NCBI GenBank assembly: GCA_030737875.1
Contig: CM060909.1
Span: forward strand, 33,717,159 to 33,781,158
Length of the DNA: 64,000 bases
Source: Allium sativum
Lineage: Eukaryota > Streptophyta > Magnoliopsida > Asparagales > Amaryllidaceae
Reading direction: 5' to 3'
Made by a program: the position numbers and the translations under genes. The number at the start of each line of letters is the position of its first letter. Position 1 is the first letter of the stretch. This document shows positions 1-12,494 of this stretch, piece by piece. Below the pieces are notes generated by a model. The model was given only the letters and a program-made list of their open reading frames with translations, ran no database searches and was not told the DNA's origin.

Positions 1-810
1 CCAAACTTGCAGTTATAATGATAACAATGCCCCAATGTCAATTACAAGTTTTGCCCAACCATTTCACCAAATATGTTATGTTCAGTTACTTTCCCCAATT
101 ATGTTATGCCAATATTGTCAATTTCATGTTTATGCCCCAATAACCCAAACCTTCCCCGTATTCCCATCGTACGTATATCGCGATTCAAACCTAGATTATA
201 GGTCAATCTAGATTCACAAATAAAAAGGAACAAATAGGAATAATATGACAATGATAGGCATAAGAACTGGCACAAGATGATAGTCCCAAAACACAATAAT
301 TACAGATCTAATAGAATTACAGCATAACTGAATAAACTGATTTAGAATCATTGCAAGCATATAGATCTGATTATGAACAATATTATGGACATGAAAGGCT
401 TGAATAATAAACTACGTTCGACAACTTGTATAAGTTCGATTGGATCGATATGAAGCAACCCAAAGTCATAGATTCACAAAGGCTAAGAATAGATCCAAAT
501 AGAAAATCAAGCATAGGTCCAAATTCAATTCATTCCATGTCCATACTATAATTGGTTATCTAAATCTGGAAGTAATCGTGAACTTACAAAACAAAGGCAA
601 GTCTTGTTTTCTGTATTCTGTATTCTGAAACTGAATTGCTCGCCTTTGATGTAGATCGTTGAATACTCTAAATTAGATTTGATTTAATTTGATTCTTGCT
701 TTTATCTTGTCCTTGAGTTGAAAGAGATGATGGCTACTCTAGGTTCCCCATTGACGGCATGACGGCTCTTAGTATGAATATTTGTGATTTTAGGTTTGAG
801 TGTTAGGTTG

Positions 811-820
811 CTTATATAGA
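811..820 (-). promoter_or_regulatory. TATA-like box in family C U3
   Basis: Read on the minus strand the site is TCTATATAAG, about 0.42 kb inside the LTR from its minus-strand start at 1236. That spacing suits a U3 promoter. The matching site in the other LTR (about 11041-11050) has changed to CATATAAG. A GTAAGT splice-donor-like string lies about 220 bp downstream on the minus strand (near 585-590). Confidence 0.45.
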
Positions 821-1001
821 ATTTTAATTAAATAAGAGCCATCGGATTTACCTAGGAATGACCAAAACCATTCAGTCATGACAGAGCAGCCACCTAAGCC
901 CTTGTGACTCAGCAATGACTCAGTGTTTGGATCAGAAACCTATGCAGGTTTTTAGCCCGAGATGGGCGCACTTGGCATGTGCACCAATGCATTTTTTTAC
1001 C

Positions 1002-1022
1002 GGCGCACTTCACAAGTGCGCC
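1002..1022. repeat. Short perfect palindrome in U3 of family C
   Basis: GGCGCACTT and AAGTGCGCC face each other around a 3-base centre. The copy in the other LTR, near 11234-11254, has lost perfect pairing. It may be a U3 protein-binding site or simply a repeat; the function is unknown. Confidence 0.5.
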
Positions 1023-1236
1023 AGTGCATTCTGCCCTATTTCCGGTTTTTCTGCCTAACTTCGTTCGTCCATATCTCCTTCACACGTTATCTGTTTTACA
1101 CAAATTCGGACACTATCTCAAGCAGAATTCCAAGACGATCGTAATGACGCAACCCGTTTCCCTTAATTTTCACATTTGAAATTAAGTATACTTTGATTTG
1201 TTACATTAACGTTTATAGAAAATACGGGGTGTTACA

Positions 1237-1250
1237 TTCCCCCCTCCTTA
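1237..1250 (-). other. Polypurine tract of family C
   Basis: On the minus strand TAAGGAGGGGGGAA directly abuts the LTR start TGTAACACC. This is the expected position of the plus-strand primer of an LTR retrotransposon. Confidence 0.8.
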
Positions 1251-2640
1251 AAGGATTTCGTCCCCGAAATCTTCAAGTTAAGAAGAATGTATCCTAACAT
1301 CCAACATCCATCTACTCAACCATTCAATCACAGACATCCACTGTCCTTAAAAGGATTTCTAATTCTTTCATGATTCTATGCATAGTGTGTGTACATGTCC
1401 TTATCTAATGCAAAATCAGGCGGTCTACTGATTTAGTTGACCTCCTTAATGCGAATTATGTCAGTGCCATGAGTCCATCATGTATGCAATTATTCCTAAT
1501 CGTACTTTATAACTTCTATATGAGTGCACAATCATTCATACAAATGCAACATACATATGATAACACATAAAGTTTCAGTTCATATATATAAAAATTCACT
1601 CATGCATATGCAATATGAAAGTGACTAAGCCGATCTAGTGCTTAATGTGTGTATATGCATCCACGAGCAACCACTAGCAACCACTTGCAACCACTTACAA
1701 CCACCAATCATAACATGTTTCAAACACATGTTTACATCCATTAGCTTCTACCTAAGGATTGAAGATATGACCTAGAGGATATTCCTAAAAAGATAGAAAC
1801 AAACATGCATAGAATTCCTAGAAAATGAGATCAAGGATATACCCTCAAGAAAAAGGGTATGATGCGCGTGTCTTATCTTCAGTCTCCCACGTCGCGTCTT
1901 CTGGAGCTTCAATCCACTGTATCTTAACTAATTTAACTTCACGATTGCGGAGCTTCTTATCCTCTATTTTCTAAAATTTCACTAGTAAGGACCTCGATCA
2001 CTTACTGTGCTAGAGGGTGTCCACTGTAGTTGAATTATCTTTCTAAGATAAACAGATGTTAACCATGATACCAAGTGTATGTACTATGATGATTAGAGGT
2101 CTCTCCTCTACTTAGCTTATCCATCATGTTACAAATCTGAGGGCCTAAAGCTGAAGGTTGCTATGTCCTTTTTACTTCTCCTAAGGTTAGTCTTTTTTTC
2201 TACTTAGGGCGCTTGCCACAACCATTAATATCTTACGCAAACCATCCAAGTCGAACTTGACATTCCTCAAGTACAAGCCCTAAAGGCCTAAACTAATATC
2301 ATACAAGCACCCAAGGAATACCTCCTCTGAATTTGGATGATCTACGTGAGATGATACTAGCAAAACAACCAAACAATTGAGCATTTAACCGACTCTGGCT
2401 ATCCTCACCCATCTTGCTCAAAAACTATCATTGATCGCATAATTGGCTTTGTATTGTCAACTAGATATATGCGGAAGTCCATCTCGAGTTTTATGGGGAA
2501 ACCCCTAACCTAATCAAAACATCTGCATATTCATGGATTACTCTAATGGATCACAAATCGTCGATAGATGCATCAATTGATTCTAGGTAGCTAAGCCTAA
2601 CTGATCCCCTTAGGATCGCATGAAATCTCGAGGGTGTTCT
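1251..2640 (-). pseudogene. Decayed gypsy pol remnant (pre-RT region)
   Basis: On the minus strand, downstream of the protease relic, short conserved pieces can be read in shifting frames: EYADVFD, then a GFP-like piece, then KLEMDFRIYLVDNTKPI. These match the block just before reverse transcriptase in plant Ty3/gypsy pol (consensus like EFPDVF ... REVEFSIDLVPGTAPI). Stops and frameshifts are frequent, and no RT catalytic core, RNase H or integrase was recognised. The internal region is only 2.35 kb, so most of pol is deleted. The part from 1251 to about 1860 shows nothing recognisable. Confidence 0.55.
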
Positions 2641-3067
2641 CGGGGCAAGTAAAAAGTCTAACTACCCTCCTTACTAGCTAACCAACCCATGCCTAGAATC
2701 AACCCATAGCCCATGAAACCAAAAACATAAGCATTACACTTAAACCCAATACTTACGATAGATATCCTCAAATCCTTACAAACCAAAGATAAATGAGCCG
2801 AACCACTAATTGGATTTGAGACAATAATGGGATCTTCTACTATACAGTATTAAGGTGCAGAGACTCAAATATGGAAGTAGATATAAACGAATGTGAGGCG
2901 CTAAAGTCAAGAATAGTACTAATAGGAGCATCGGAAAGATAAACTAATATCTACCTCTCTGTCAAGTACGTTGGCGGTGAGAGCATGCACTTGCCCTCCT
3001 GAAAATCTTGTCCTTTTTTCTTGCACTTGTCCTTAATTGTATGACCTGTTATACCATAATAAAGGCA
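2640..3067 (-). pseudogene. Gypsy gag zinc knuckle and protease relic
   Basis: A minus-strand frame from 3067 begins with a CCHC-like knuckle (CLYYGITGHTIKDKC, second Cys replaced by Tyr) and runs, with one in-frame stop, into a retropepsin-like motif, ILDFSASHSFIS. The usual active-site DSG has become DFS. Further on, GLILGMGWLAS resembles the conserved ILGMDWL block at the protease C-terminus. The order knuckle-protease-RT is the gypsy order. Lost catalytic residues and stops mean it is dead. The gag part upstream (3068-3560) is too decayed to delimit. Confidence 0.7.
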
Positions 3068-3571
3068 CTACCTCTTGTCTTAGGTTTTTCTATTCTTTCC
3101 TTTTTACCCCTTTGTGAACCAAGTCTATATCCATGAGTTCTTCACCTTGGGTTGTGCTCCTTGGCCAAACTCCCTCATTCTCATCTTTGCTATCCTTATG
3201 TAACACGTTGACAAGTCTCTCGAAAGCTGCCTCAATTGCACGGAAAATCGTACAAATCTCGAAAGAAAATTAGCCGTAGGTGAAACTACAGCGGCTATAG
3301 ATGGAAGTTGGGCACTTATTTGCCCTTTGACACATGTCGTAGTCTCGTCGAGCCTACGGAACCATGCCGCGATGAGGTTACCTCCCAGAAAGCCAGGAGC
3401 CCCGGCGACTCAGGAAAGAAGGGAACAAGGATTCAAACAGAGGATCAAAAGATAATGCATATGGCTTTAGGGAATATGCCTTTAAAACAAAACTTTTCTT
3501 TTGAAAATGCTTCTTTTAAATATGTTTTGAAAATAATTTTTCAAATCTTTTATCTGATCCGGTAACCTTCA

Positions 3572-3583
3572 ACTCTGATACCA
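3572..3583 (-). other. Primer binding site, family C (tRNA-iMet)
   Basis: On the minus strand this reads TGGTATCAGAGT, one base from the 3' end complement of plant initiator-Met tRNA. It lies 2 bases from the LTR edge at 3586, as expected just inside the 5' LTR. Confidence 0.8.
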
Positions 3584-4727
3584 AGTGAAACACCCCACCT
3601 CTATTAAGGTCACTCACAATGGGAATGCCTTAATTTCGATGGAGCATTGTAGGTGAAAGATGCAGATAAATTACAAGACAGACAAATAAAATAGTGGAAA
3701 ATAAAGTAATTTTATAAACAATGTGGCTTGGTCAAGCTTTTACAACAATTGTCTTAAAAACAATACATAGTACTTCTGTCTTGATTCAAAAAATTCCAAG
3801 TATAAAAGAAGCATAAAAATAACAACGATTTATTCCCCAATAGAGTAAAGCAAGCCATAGTTGAAATGAGACTGAATCCAAAGCAATAAATGATGATCTT
3901 GAAGCAACAAGTAATCCAAGCTAAGCAGAAGTGTTTCCTCCCAGAGAACCGGGGGGAACGGAAGAAAAGAGGTAAAACAAAACTAAGTCAGACAAAAGTC
4001 TGGTATGTCCACCTACTTTCAGCATATGAACAAGCAAGAACAACATGACATGAATTAAACTGAATAAAGACATAAGCATGATGATAAGGAACATAGGATA
4101 CACAGGATAAGCAATAGGCAAGATAAACTAAGTATAACATCGCATGTTAACTATTCTCTGCTTCGCTACTACCCTGTTATTCTGATTTCTATATCTCTAC
4201 ACCACCTAACGAGTGTCCCAACAAGTAATCTGTATAAAGGATAATATTACAACGTGATCCCAATCCCCGCAATTGTGGTAGCCTTTAGGTGTACATCTAT
4301 TATGAGGATTCCACCTCAATCAGCCTAATTGCCATGAAGATGTTAGATGTACCCTTACTACCCTATCGATCGGCTCCCTACTTGTACAAGTGTTCCATGT
4401 GTCTATGTCAATCGGCCCTCTCTTGTGTGTAGATACCCTGTGCTGGTCCCACCATAAGGTGTATCAATCCTTATGATGCGAATCAAGATGCACAGTGTAT
4501 AACGACTAATACCCAGTGCCTGCTTTTTCCCACTCTGAAGTACGTGCACGCCCGTAAACCGTCGGAACCTACACTGACGTACCCCATGTCGTTATCTTTG
4601 ACCGCTTATAATCATCCTAGTAATCGTGCCCCACCCTGGCTAGCTCAGGGTACCGTGATACATCTATGTGGGTTACTGCTGAAATGGGTCCCCGCTACTA
4701 GGGTTTCCTACCCGGTAAGTTTGTGGG

Positions 4728-5091
4728 CCTATATTTACTAATATTACCCACCAACCCGATATGCACTTAATCCTCCCACCGACCCAAGCAGGTTTATATA
4801 ATGGTTAAGTTTTATGGTCCTATATTTACTAATATTACCCACCAACCCGACATGTACTTAACCTTCCCATAGATTCAAGCATGTTTATTTAATGGTTAAG
4901 TTTTGTGGGCCTATATTTACTACTATTACCCACCAACCCGATGTATACTTAACCTTCCCACAGATTCAAGCATGTTTATTTAATGGTTAAGTTTTGTGGG
5001 CCTATATTTACTAATATTACCCACCAACCCGACGTGTACTGAACCTCCTACTCGTTAAGTCGTGTTGATTAAGTGGTTCTTATTAACTTAA
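4728..5091. repeat. 91-bp tandem repeat, about four copies
   Basis: The landmark CCTATATTTACTA recurs at 4728, 4819, 4910 and 5001, exactly 91 bp apart. Each unit also contains ACCCACCAACCCGA and AATGGTTAAGTTTTG. The last copy degenerates into the GGTTAAGTG repeat field. It lies in the transcribed part of the family C LTR. Confidence 0.85.
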
Positions 5092-5417
5092 CCTTTCTCG
5101 CTTATCATGTTGGATTGGTTAAGTGTGATTTATTAACTTAACCCTGTTCATTCATCAGGTTATATTGGTTAAGTATTTCCCATTTAACTTAACCCCATTC
5201 GTTCATCAAGTTATATTGGTCAAGTGTCATTAATCAATTCAAGTTAACTCAACCCACTCACTCGTCACATCATGTTGGTTAAGTGTTTCCTTCTGGTTTT
5301 GACTTGACCCTACCTCAAATCATGTTATAATTGTTAAGTGCTGCTCTCAACCCTTCCCATACTCATGTTATATATTGGTTAAGTGTTATCCTCTTGTATT
5401 ACTTAACCCCACCACAT
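5050..5417. repeat. GGTTAAGTG / TTAACTTAACCC repeat field, left half
   Basis: A degenerate repeat of about 50-60 bp alternates GGTTAAGTG with (T)TAACTTAACCC, so neighbouring units can pair as short hairpins. The field continues at 9371-9700 beyond the CACTA element. The flanks read through when the CACTA element and one GTC are removed. Confidence 0.7.
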
Positions 5418-5439
5418 GTCCACTACAACAAAAAGACCC

Positions 5440-5880
5440 TACCGCAACTGTAATTTTACAACTGTCACAAAATATCAGTTGCGATAGAGGTTTTTTACAA
5501 CTGTTTTATCTAGTAAGTTGTAATAGATTACTTTTCAACAACTATTTCATTTCGTTAGTTGTAATAGATGCCTATTACAACTGTTCTGCAGGTCACTTGT
5601 AATGGATACTTATTCTTTACAACTCTCTGTTTGTGTCCTTTGTAATAGGATTTCAATTACAACTCTTTTTGTCAGTTGTAAAAGATGTCCGTTTTTAGCA
5701 ACTCTTCGTTTTTGTCTGTTGTAATAGATGTCCATTACAACTCTTTATGTCAGTTGTAAAAACTATTTGTTTTTAATAACAATCCATTTTTGCCCCTTGT
5801 AATAGATGTCTAATACAATTCTTTTTGTCAATTTTAGAAGATGTTTGTTTTAAACCATTCTTCTTTTTTGTCAGTTATAA
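5440..5880. repeat. CACTA left subterminal repeats
   Basis: TTACAACT(G/C) and its complement recur about every 30-60 bp in both orientations. The matching right array is at about 9110-9350. In En/Spm such repeats bind the transposase (family knowledge). Confidence 0.75.
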
Positions 5881-7059
5881 TATTTGACTATTAAACTTTT
5901 CCCTTTTATCAGACAAATAATTATAATTAACAGCAATGCTAAATAATTATTAATTAAACAGTCAATAAAAAATATTATTAAAAATTAATATCAAAGTCTA
6001 AAATAACTGTTATACCGTAATTATATATTAGATAATTCATAAATATGAATTTAGTTTTAATAATTAATACCAGCAATTAAGAGTATTGTTTATTTTATTT
6101 TTTAATAATCCATTACTAATAATTACGAATTAATAATTTAAAAGTTTTCTAAGAAATATTATTAATTAAAAAATTATATACTTAATATTTAATAATTAAT
6201 TATTAGCAATAGTAATGTTTAAGAATGATTAATATTTAATACTAACCTTATGAATCAATAATTATTATTAATTATTAAAAACTAGTACTTAATAATTAAT
6301 AAATAGTAATTAGCTCCTAATTATTGATATTAAATATTTTATAGTTGATAATCGGTAATACATACGTAATAATTTACTTTTAATCACAAATATTAAATTA
6401 TAATTAAGATGTAATAAGTAGGGCTGTAAATTTTGATCGAATGTCTATTGTCCATTCTTGTCTGTAGCTGAAAGACATCCTTTTGAGATCGTTCGATTTT
6501 CATTTAGAACATGAGACAACAAAATTTGTTTGAGAAAAAAAAAATTATTTGGTCTGCGTTTGATCGATTTTGTCCAAATTTCTTACAATCGGTATATCCT
6601 CAATGTTATTTAAAATATTTATAAACGTTGTTAAGTAAAGATAAAATAATTGGAAAATATATATAAAAAACTTGTTAGTTATTGCATTTTACGGTTTTCT
6701 TTATGTTGCAGAAATTTTGACTTCATCTCTTTCCCTCGGAATTGAAATTATTTTCTAACTTGGCGGCAAATGAAAATTTCCCTTTAAACCAAAATTTTTT
6801 ACCACTTCGTTTTCTAAAAATTCTGGCTCCACCTCGCTCCACTTTATGCATCCACCGTTATTTTTTTATTCGGCTTTATCAATCCGCTCATTCCACTACC
6901 TGGCTCCTCGATTAAAACACCTTATTATGCCTTCCTTTCTTCTCCTATTTTTTAATCATGCTCAGATCCAAAATAATAGTCTGCCTCCAAATCTAAACAA
7001 GTTTTACCTTAAAACAAATCTTCTTCAATTGAAAACTTAGAAGCCTCGTAAGCATAAAT

Positions 7060-7326
7060 ATGAGGGCTTCAGTTCTTGTTCTTGATCATAAATTGCGCTC
7101 AGCCATGAGATCCGGCGTCGTTTCTCCGTTGATGCTCCGGTTGTGGGCTCTTAAACAACCGCAACAACAACTTCACCTGATTATCGAAGTCATCACCTGC
7201 AGCGACCTTGGCATCGACTCGTACTTCCCAAATCTGCAACCCAAAATCCAGTTCCTGACAACTGTCTGCTTCTAGGCTCACGCACCACGCAGATCCGACC
7301 TCCGACAATTTCAGTACAATCAACAT
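7060..7326. other. GC-richer gene-like segment inside the CACTA element
   Basis: Base composition rises sharply above the AT-rich flanks. Both strands are open: plus 7060-7275 (71 codons) and minus 7099-7326 (75 codons). Neither translation is recognised. It could be a captured exon or 5'UTR of a host gene, or remnant transposon coding sequence; strand and function are undecided. Confidence 0.3.
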
Positions 7327-7811
7327 TTATTAAGAGATATCGCGATTTCTATGATGCGTGCAAAGGAGAGGGCCGATGGGAAGAGATGTTGTGATTTCTC
7401 GGAGGTGGTGATGTTGTGAGGTTGAAGAAGATCAATAGGGGTGTTGGGTGGTCTAGGCAGTGGTGATGCTATGAGGTTGAATCAGTTAATTTTCAGCTTT
7501 GATTCAGTATCATTTTGGTTTGAATAAGTTTATTCCTCAATTTGAATAAGTACTGCTTCGAGCTTTGAAAGAGTTTATTTCTATCTTATTCCTGAGTTTG
7601 AATTTTTGGTTGCTTCATTTCTAATCGTTGTACTCGGTTAATCGATGTGTGCGATCTAGACTGCAAAACGCGATGTTTTGGTGGTTTTCCACGTGGAATG
7701 CAGCTGGTTGTCTTGGTTGTGTATTGAATTAGTTGGAATTGCAAACTTGCAGGAAATTTACGGGGTTTTAAATTGATATTATATGTATCTGGGTATGGGA
7801 ACCAGTAGTTT

Positions 7812-8021
7812 TTGGTGTATGTCGAATGCAGCTTGTTGATGGGCCTGTCATGTGATGGCTGTTGGGTGCGTTCAAGTGAGAAGCTATTGTTTGCGAAGGA
7901 TGGCGATGGTCAGAAGAGCAAACAACAGATGGATTTCCAGGCTTGGCGTGTATCCCTTGCAATGCCAAAGAATTACTCTGAGTTGGTGTTGTGCTGCTTC
8001 AGAATTCTCAACGGCATTAAG
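7812..8021 (+). pseudogene. Candidate captured exon 1 in CACTA element
   Basis: An open frame of 70 codons from ATG 7812 ends with LNGIK at AAG|GTAAG, a good plant 5' splice site at 8021/8022. The composition is codon-like compared with the AT-rich surroundings. The frame continues in phase 0 into the candidate exon at 8687. The true start may lie further upstream; the ATG is simply the first in frame. The protein is not recognised. It may be a host gene fragment carried by the transposon or a relic of a CACTA accessory gene. Confidence 0.4.
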
Positions 8022-8686
8022 GTAAGAAATTTTCACTCGCTTCTATATTTAAATCCATTTGCAATTTATTTATACATATCAATAGCCTAAATATCATCAA
8101 ACAGTTTGGTGGAATTGGTGGTTTGAGAATGTATGCATGTGGACGTTAATTGTTTGGCAGGATAGATAAATTGATTGGAAATATCGAATTGTTGGTAGGA
8201 TGTTAATGGCATGTGGACGCTAAAGGTACCCACAATCCATGTCATAGTTTAGTTATGAAACTAACTTACAAATCTAAAACAACTTAAAAAATCAAACTTA
8301 GAAGGTTAGAGACAATAACAGAAGTAGAAATGAATGTTTTTGTGAAACTTTTTGTTATCTTGGTATGCCTATTGTTCATTGATCCAGAAATATGACTGAA
8401 CTACTATTGGTAAAACCGTAAAAGGCGATTAAAATCAAATTATCATGAATGGCAACGTTGAACTTCAACTACGTATGTGATGTGTTATTGTGTTTTGTTT
8501 ACTAGGTTTTGACTTGTGAGTGCCTTTAATTTTGGTTTGTTTTTTTCTTGTTTATTTTATTTTTATATTTTTGTTGCACTCTTATTTCATTTTTAAGCAA
8601 GTTCATTTGTGAGAGTCTTTTGTTTTGTTTCCTTTCCTATTTTCAATTTACAATCTCTTAGTGTTCTTGTTTTAATTTCTTTTTAG

Positions 8687-8830
8687 GTATTGATTTCCAA
8701 GAGCATCGAGGCAACCACTGACAAAGATCAAAAGACAACATTTGGTGATTGCCGATATGAGTCAAATAAGCCTTTCACATCAACGAAAGTGTCAGGAACA
8801 ACACCGGAAGTCAAACAAGAATGGAAATGA
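8687..8830 (+). pseudogene. Candidate captured exon 2 in CACTA element
   Basis: A T-rich tract ending TTTTTAG precedes 8687, a good 3' splice site. From there 47 codons are open and end at TGA 8828-8830. The frame is in phase with the exon ending at 8021, giving a 665-bp AT-rich intron. The peptide is hydrophilic and rich in Lys, Thr and Ser (ending EVKQEWK). No family was recognised. After the stop, 8831-9100 is AT-rich with no coding features, followed by the subterminal repeats. Confidence 0.4.
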
Positions 8831-9370
8831 ACATGAGATGTTGACCTTAACGTTGATAGAGAGGAGCTTAGTTTAAAGCTTAAATTTGTAGTTTGTTTTT
8901 GAGTTGTACTTTTATACTAAGGAATGCTGTTTAGATTTGTTTTTTGTAACTGAAAGAAATAATTTATATAGTGTAATCATTTGTGATATAATTTTTTTAT
9001 AATGTAATACTTGATTTGTTTATACTATATTGTTAATCTCATTACATTGTTTATGTTTATCTATTTTGCAAAATGAGTTTAGAATTCTTTTTTTGAGACC
9101 ATGGCAAAAAACAGTTGTAGAATTTAGCATAACACACAAAAGAAAGTAGTTGTAAAGAGGATTTTTACAACTGCTAGAAGTAGTTGTAAAAAATCATTTT
9201 ACAACTGCCAAAAATAATTGTAAACATAATTTTTACAACTGTTACAAACAGTTATAAAAAATTCTGATGCTATTACAACTCTGGATATAAGGACTGACGG
9301 GTGACAGTTGTAATAGATCTATTACAACTGTTTTTGACAGTTGCGAAATGATGTTTTTGTTGTAGTGGTC

Positions 9371-9700
9371 ATTATATATTGGTTAAGTGTATCCTCTTGT
9401 GTTACTTAACCCTACCACAAGTCATTATATATTCTGGTTAAGTGTTACCTTAGTTAACTTAACCCTACCATCTGTTTAATTAACATGTTATAATGGTTAA
9501 GTGTTCCCTTGGTTAACTTAACCCTACCATCTGTTTAGTTAACATGTCATAACGGTTAAGTGTTCCCTTAGTTAACTTAACTCACCCATATGTCATATTG
9601 GTTAAGTATCATTAACCTAACCCTCTCATACTTAGCATGTGTCATTAGCATTAATTTATTTATTAATGCACCAACCTCTCACATTAGATATGTGTTGTTG
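9371..9700. repeat. GGTTAAGTG / TTAACTTAACCC repeat field, right half
   Basis: This is the same degenerate repeat as 5050-5417, resumed after the CACTA insertion. It passes into a roughly 100-bp duplication (9661-9880) marked by two copies of CTAACCTCGGGTT. Confidence 0.65.
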
Positions 9701-11466
9701 CGGTAACTAGATATGCCGGGCGGTTCTAGGCAGTTTTACAACACAACTCAATCTAACCTCGGGTTTTTCTTGGGCATGATGCACTAACCTCTCACATTAG
9801 ATACGTGTTGTTGTGGTTACTGGATGTGCCGGGCGATTCCGAGCAGTTTTACACCATAACTCAATCTAACCTCGGGTTAGGAATTCTCATCTTTTTGCAT
9901 ATTTATGGTGTATATGTAAATTATTCACAATTAAATTATAACATTAATTATGTTCATAATTAATGGCATACCAATTATACCGTTTTCATGCTAATTACCC
10001 AAATCCACCAAAACTAGTCATGATCCCGTTTCTCAAGTTATGCCCAACCAATTCCAATTTCAAGTTATTAATCAAAAAAGGCTATACCCCGTCATCCCAA
10101 ACTTGCAATACTAGTCATTCCCAAAATCACTATGTCATATATTTGGCGTTCCAAATCAATAGTTAAGCCCAATCTAGTTTTAATATTCTAGTTTACAGTG
10201 TATGGCCAAAACTTGGTTTACAAGCCAACTAACCCAAACATGCAGTTATAATGATAACAATGCCCCAATGTCAATTACAAGTTTTGCCCAACCATTTCAC
10301 CAAATATGTTATGTTCAGTTACTTTCCCCAATTATGTTATGCCAATATTGTCAATTTTATGTTTATGCCCCAATAACCCAAACCTTCCCCGTATTCCCAT
10401 CGTACGTATATCGCGATTCAACCTAGATTATAGGTCAATCTAGATTCACAAATAAAAAGGAACAAATAGGAATAATATGACAAAGATAGGCATAAGAACT
10501 GGATCAAGATGATAGTCCCAAAACACAAGAATTACAGGTTTAATAGAATTACAACATAACTGAATAACTGATTTAGAATCATTACAGGCATATAGATCTG
10601 ATTATGAACAATATTATGGACATGAAAGGCTTGAATAATAAACTAGGTCGACAACTTGTATATGTTCGATTAGATCGATAAGAAGAAACCCAAAGTCATA
10701 GATTCACAAAGGCTAAGAATAGATCTAAATAGAAAATCAAGCATAGGTCCAAATTCATTTTATTCCATGCCCATACTATAATTGGTTATCTAAGTCTGAA
10801 AGTAATCGTGAACTTACAAAACAAAGGCAAGTCTTGTTTTCTGGAATCTGTATTCTGAAACTGAATTGCGCGCCTTTGATGTAGATCGTTGAATACTCTA
10901 AATTAGATTTGATTTAATTTGATTCTTTCTTTTATCTTGTCTTTGAGTTGAAAGAGATGACATCTACTCTAGGTTCCCCATTGATGGCATGACGACTCTT
11001 AGTATGAATATTTGTGATTTTAGGGTTGAGTATTAGGTTGCTTATATGTAACTTTAATTAAATAAGAGCCGTCGGATTAACCTAGGAATGACCAGAACCA
11101 TTCAGACAAGATAGAGCAGCAACCTAAGCCCTTGTGACTCAGCAATGACTCGCTGTTCGGATCAGAAACCTGTGCAGGTTTTTAGCCCGACATGGGAGCA
11201 TTTGGCAGGTGCACTAGTGCATTTTTGTACTGGCGCGCTTCACAAGTGTGCCTGTGCATTCTGCCCTGTTTTCGGTTTTTCTGCCTAACTTCGTTCGTCC
11301 ATATCTCCTTCATACGGTATCCGTTTTACACAAACTCGGACTCAATCTCAAGCAGAATTATGAGACGAACGTAATGGCGTAACTTGTTTCCCTTAATTTT
11401 CAAATTTAAAATTAAGTATACTTTGATTTGTTACATTAACGTTTATAGAAAATACAGGGTGTTACA

Positions 11467-12480
11467 CACGGGGTTATATTTTTATCACCACAGATTCAGA
11501 TTTAATTATATGATCGTAAGATTTCTTTTTTTTTTGTTTCTTAATTGTAATGCTTGGCTATTATTTGATTTTTAGTAACTTAGTTCTTAGCACAGAACTT
11601 CAGATGATTTCTTCGCCTTGCTCGATAATAATGAATCAACGATTAAACTAAGACACAATTAACTTGTTATTTGTAATCAATTTTATTTTACTGTGAGCAT
11701 TATTCAGTTTAAGTGTAAATAAGAGTTTTATTAGTGCTAGCATTTTCTTTCATCTGGCCATGTTAGATCAACCCATCTATCTCCACCTAGTATTGTCACC
11801 TGATGATACCATATTCTAAAGCACACAAATTGATGCAGCCCACCATCATGTTTAATGTTATTTTAGTGTCAATGGTTAAGGTTGTAGTCTATACCCGTAT
11901 ACAATTGATTTCCTTCTAGGGGAGACCTCATTCTACTTCTTCAATATCTAGGCATGTGATAACATTTTCGTGTACTTTTTGCTGCATATAAGCTCAAGAG
12001 ATTCATGCTATCAAATATTGGTTTTAGTCATCTCTATTCTTAGTAGCCCTGTAATGTATTATAGAAAATTTAACAATGAGTTATTACTTGGTTTAAATAA
12101 TATGTATATTTCTTTACATCTATCTGTCTATTTTGTTATACTCTTTTTGATGTTGATTTCAAAATGTAGTTACAATGGTATAAATTATGTTTAGGAAACA
12201 TATTTTGCATATGAACGAATTTGCATTTGATTCTAAAGTCTGCAACCTAAAGTCATTGGATTTATCAATTATTTATCTTGTTAATTCAGTTGCTAAACAT
12301 GTTCTTAGATGTGGTTGGTTATCCGGTCATCCTGTTAAAGTAAATAGGGATGTAAACACATATACATACATATAAATAGGGTTGTAAAAGGAACTTATAA
12401 TATATATTTTCATTGTTAATTTGAGTAGATATACATATGTATACTTGGTAATGCGAGATATTAAAATTTATTTATTTTAC
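11467..12480. other. AT-rich stretch upstream of the hAT relic; no gene seen
   Basis: Non-coding and AT-rich, with stops in all frames beyond short chance ORFs. It begins at the right edge of family C (candidate TSD CACGG at 11467-11471) and ends at TTTGCAG before the hAT relic, so part of it may be the hAT 5' leader and intron. Confidence 0.4.
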
Positions 12481-12494
12481 ATGTTTGCAGGAAA

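Larger units (their letters stand above)
1..1236 (-). mobile_element. Family C gypsy-type 3' LTR, right-hand part
   Basis: This stretch is nearly collinear with 10231-11466, so it is the second LTR of the same minus-strand element; its left part lies outside the window. It ends in GGGTGTTACA at 1236, immediately followed by a polypurine tract (read on minus: TAAGGAGGGGGGAA). On the minus strand the LTR therefore starts TGTAACACCCCG, a start common in plant Ty3/gypsy elements of the Tekay/Del type (family knowledge). It carries a TATA-like box near 811-820 and a short palindrome at 1002-1022. The two LTR copies differ by scattered substitutions and small indels, roughly 5% by eye. Confidence 0.85.
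5421..9367. mobile_element. CACTA (En/Spm) transposon, 3947 bp, TSD GTC
   Basis: The ends are perfect inverted repeats starting CACTACAACAAAAA (5421) and finishing TTTTTGTTGTAGTG (9367). They are flanked by the 3-bp duplication GTC (5418-5420 and 9368-9370), the standard CACTA signature. Subterminal regions (about 5440-5880 and 9110-9350) contain many copies of TTACAACTG or its complement CAGTTGTAA, as expected for transposase-binding repeats. The interior is AT-rich (5880-6700) with a GC-richer gene-like zone at 7050-8830. No TNPA/TNPD-like transposase was recognised, so the copy is probably non-autonomous and carries foreign sequence. Confidence 0.93.
3586..11466 (-). mobile_element. Family C gypsy-type 5' LTR, split by a CACTA transposon
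   Basis: The right end GGGTGTTACA (11466) matches the other LTR end at 1236. The left end TGAAACACCCCACC (3586) abuts the primer binding site. The full span is 7881 bp; removing the CACTA element and one TSD copy leaves about 3.9 kb. Its last 1.2 kb matches 1-1236. It contains 91-bp tandem repeats (4728 onward) and a field of degenerate GGTTAAGTG / TTAACTTAACCC repeats (5050-5417, resumed at 9371-9700). Sequence to the right (11467 onward, candidate TSD CACGG) is not part of the element. Confidence 0.85.
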
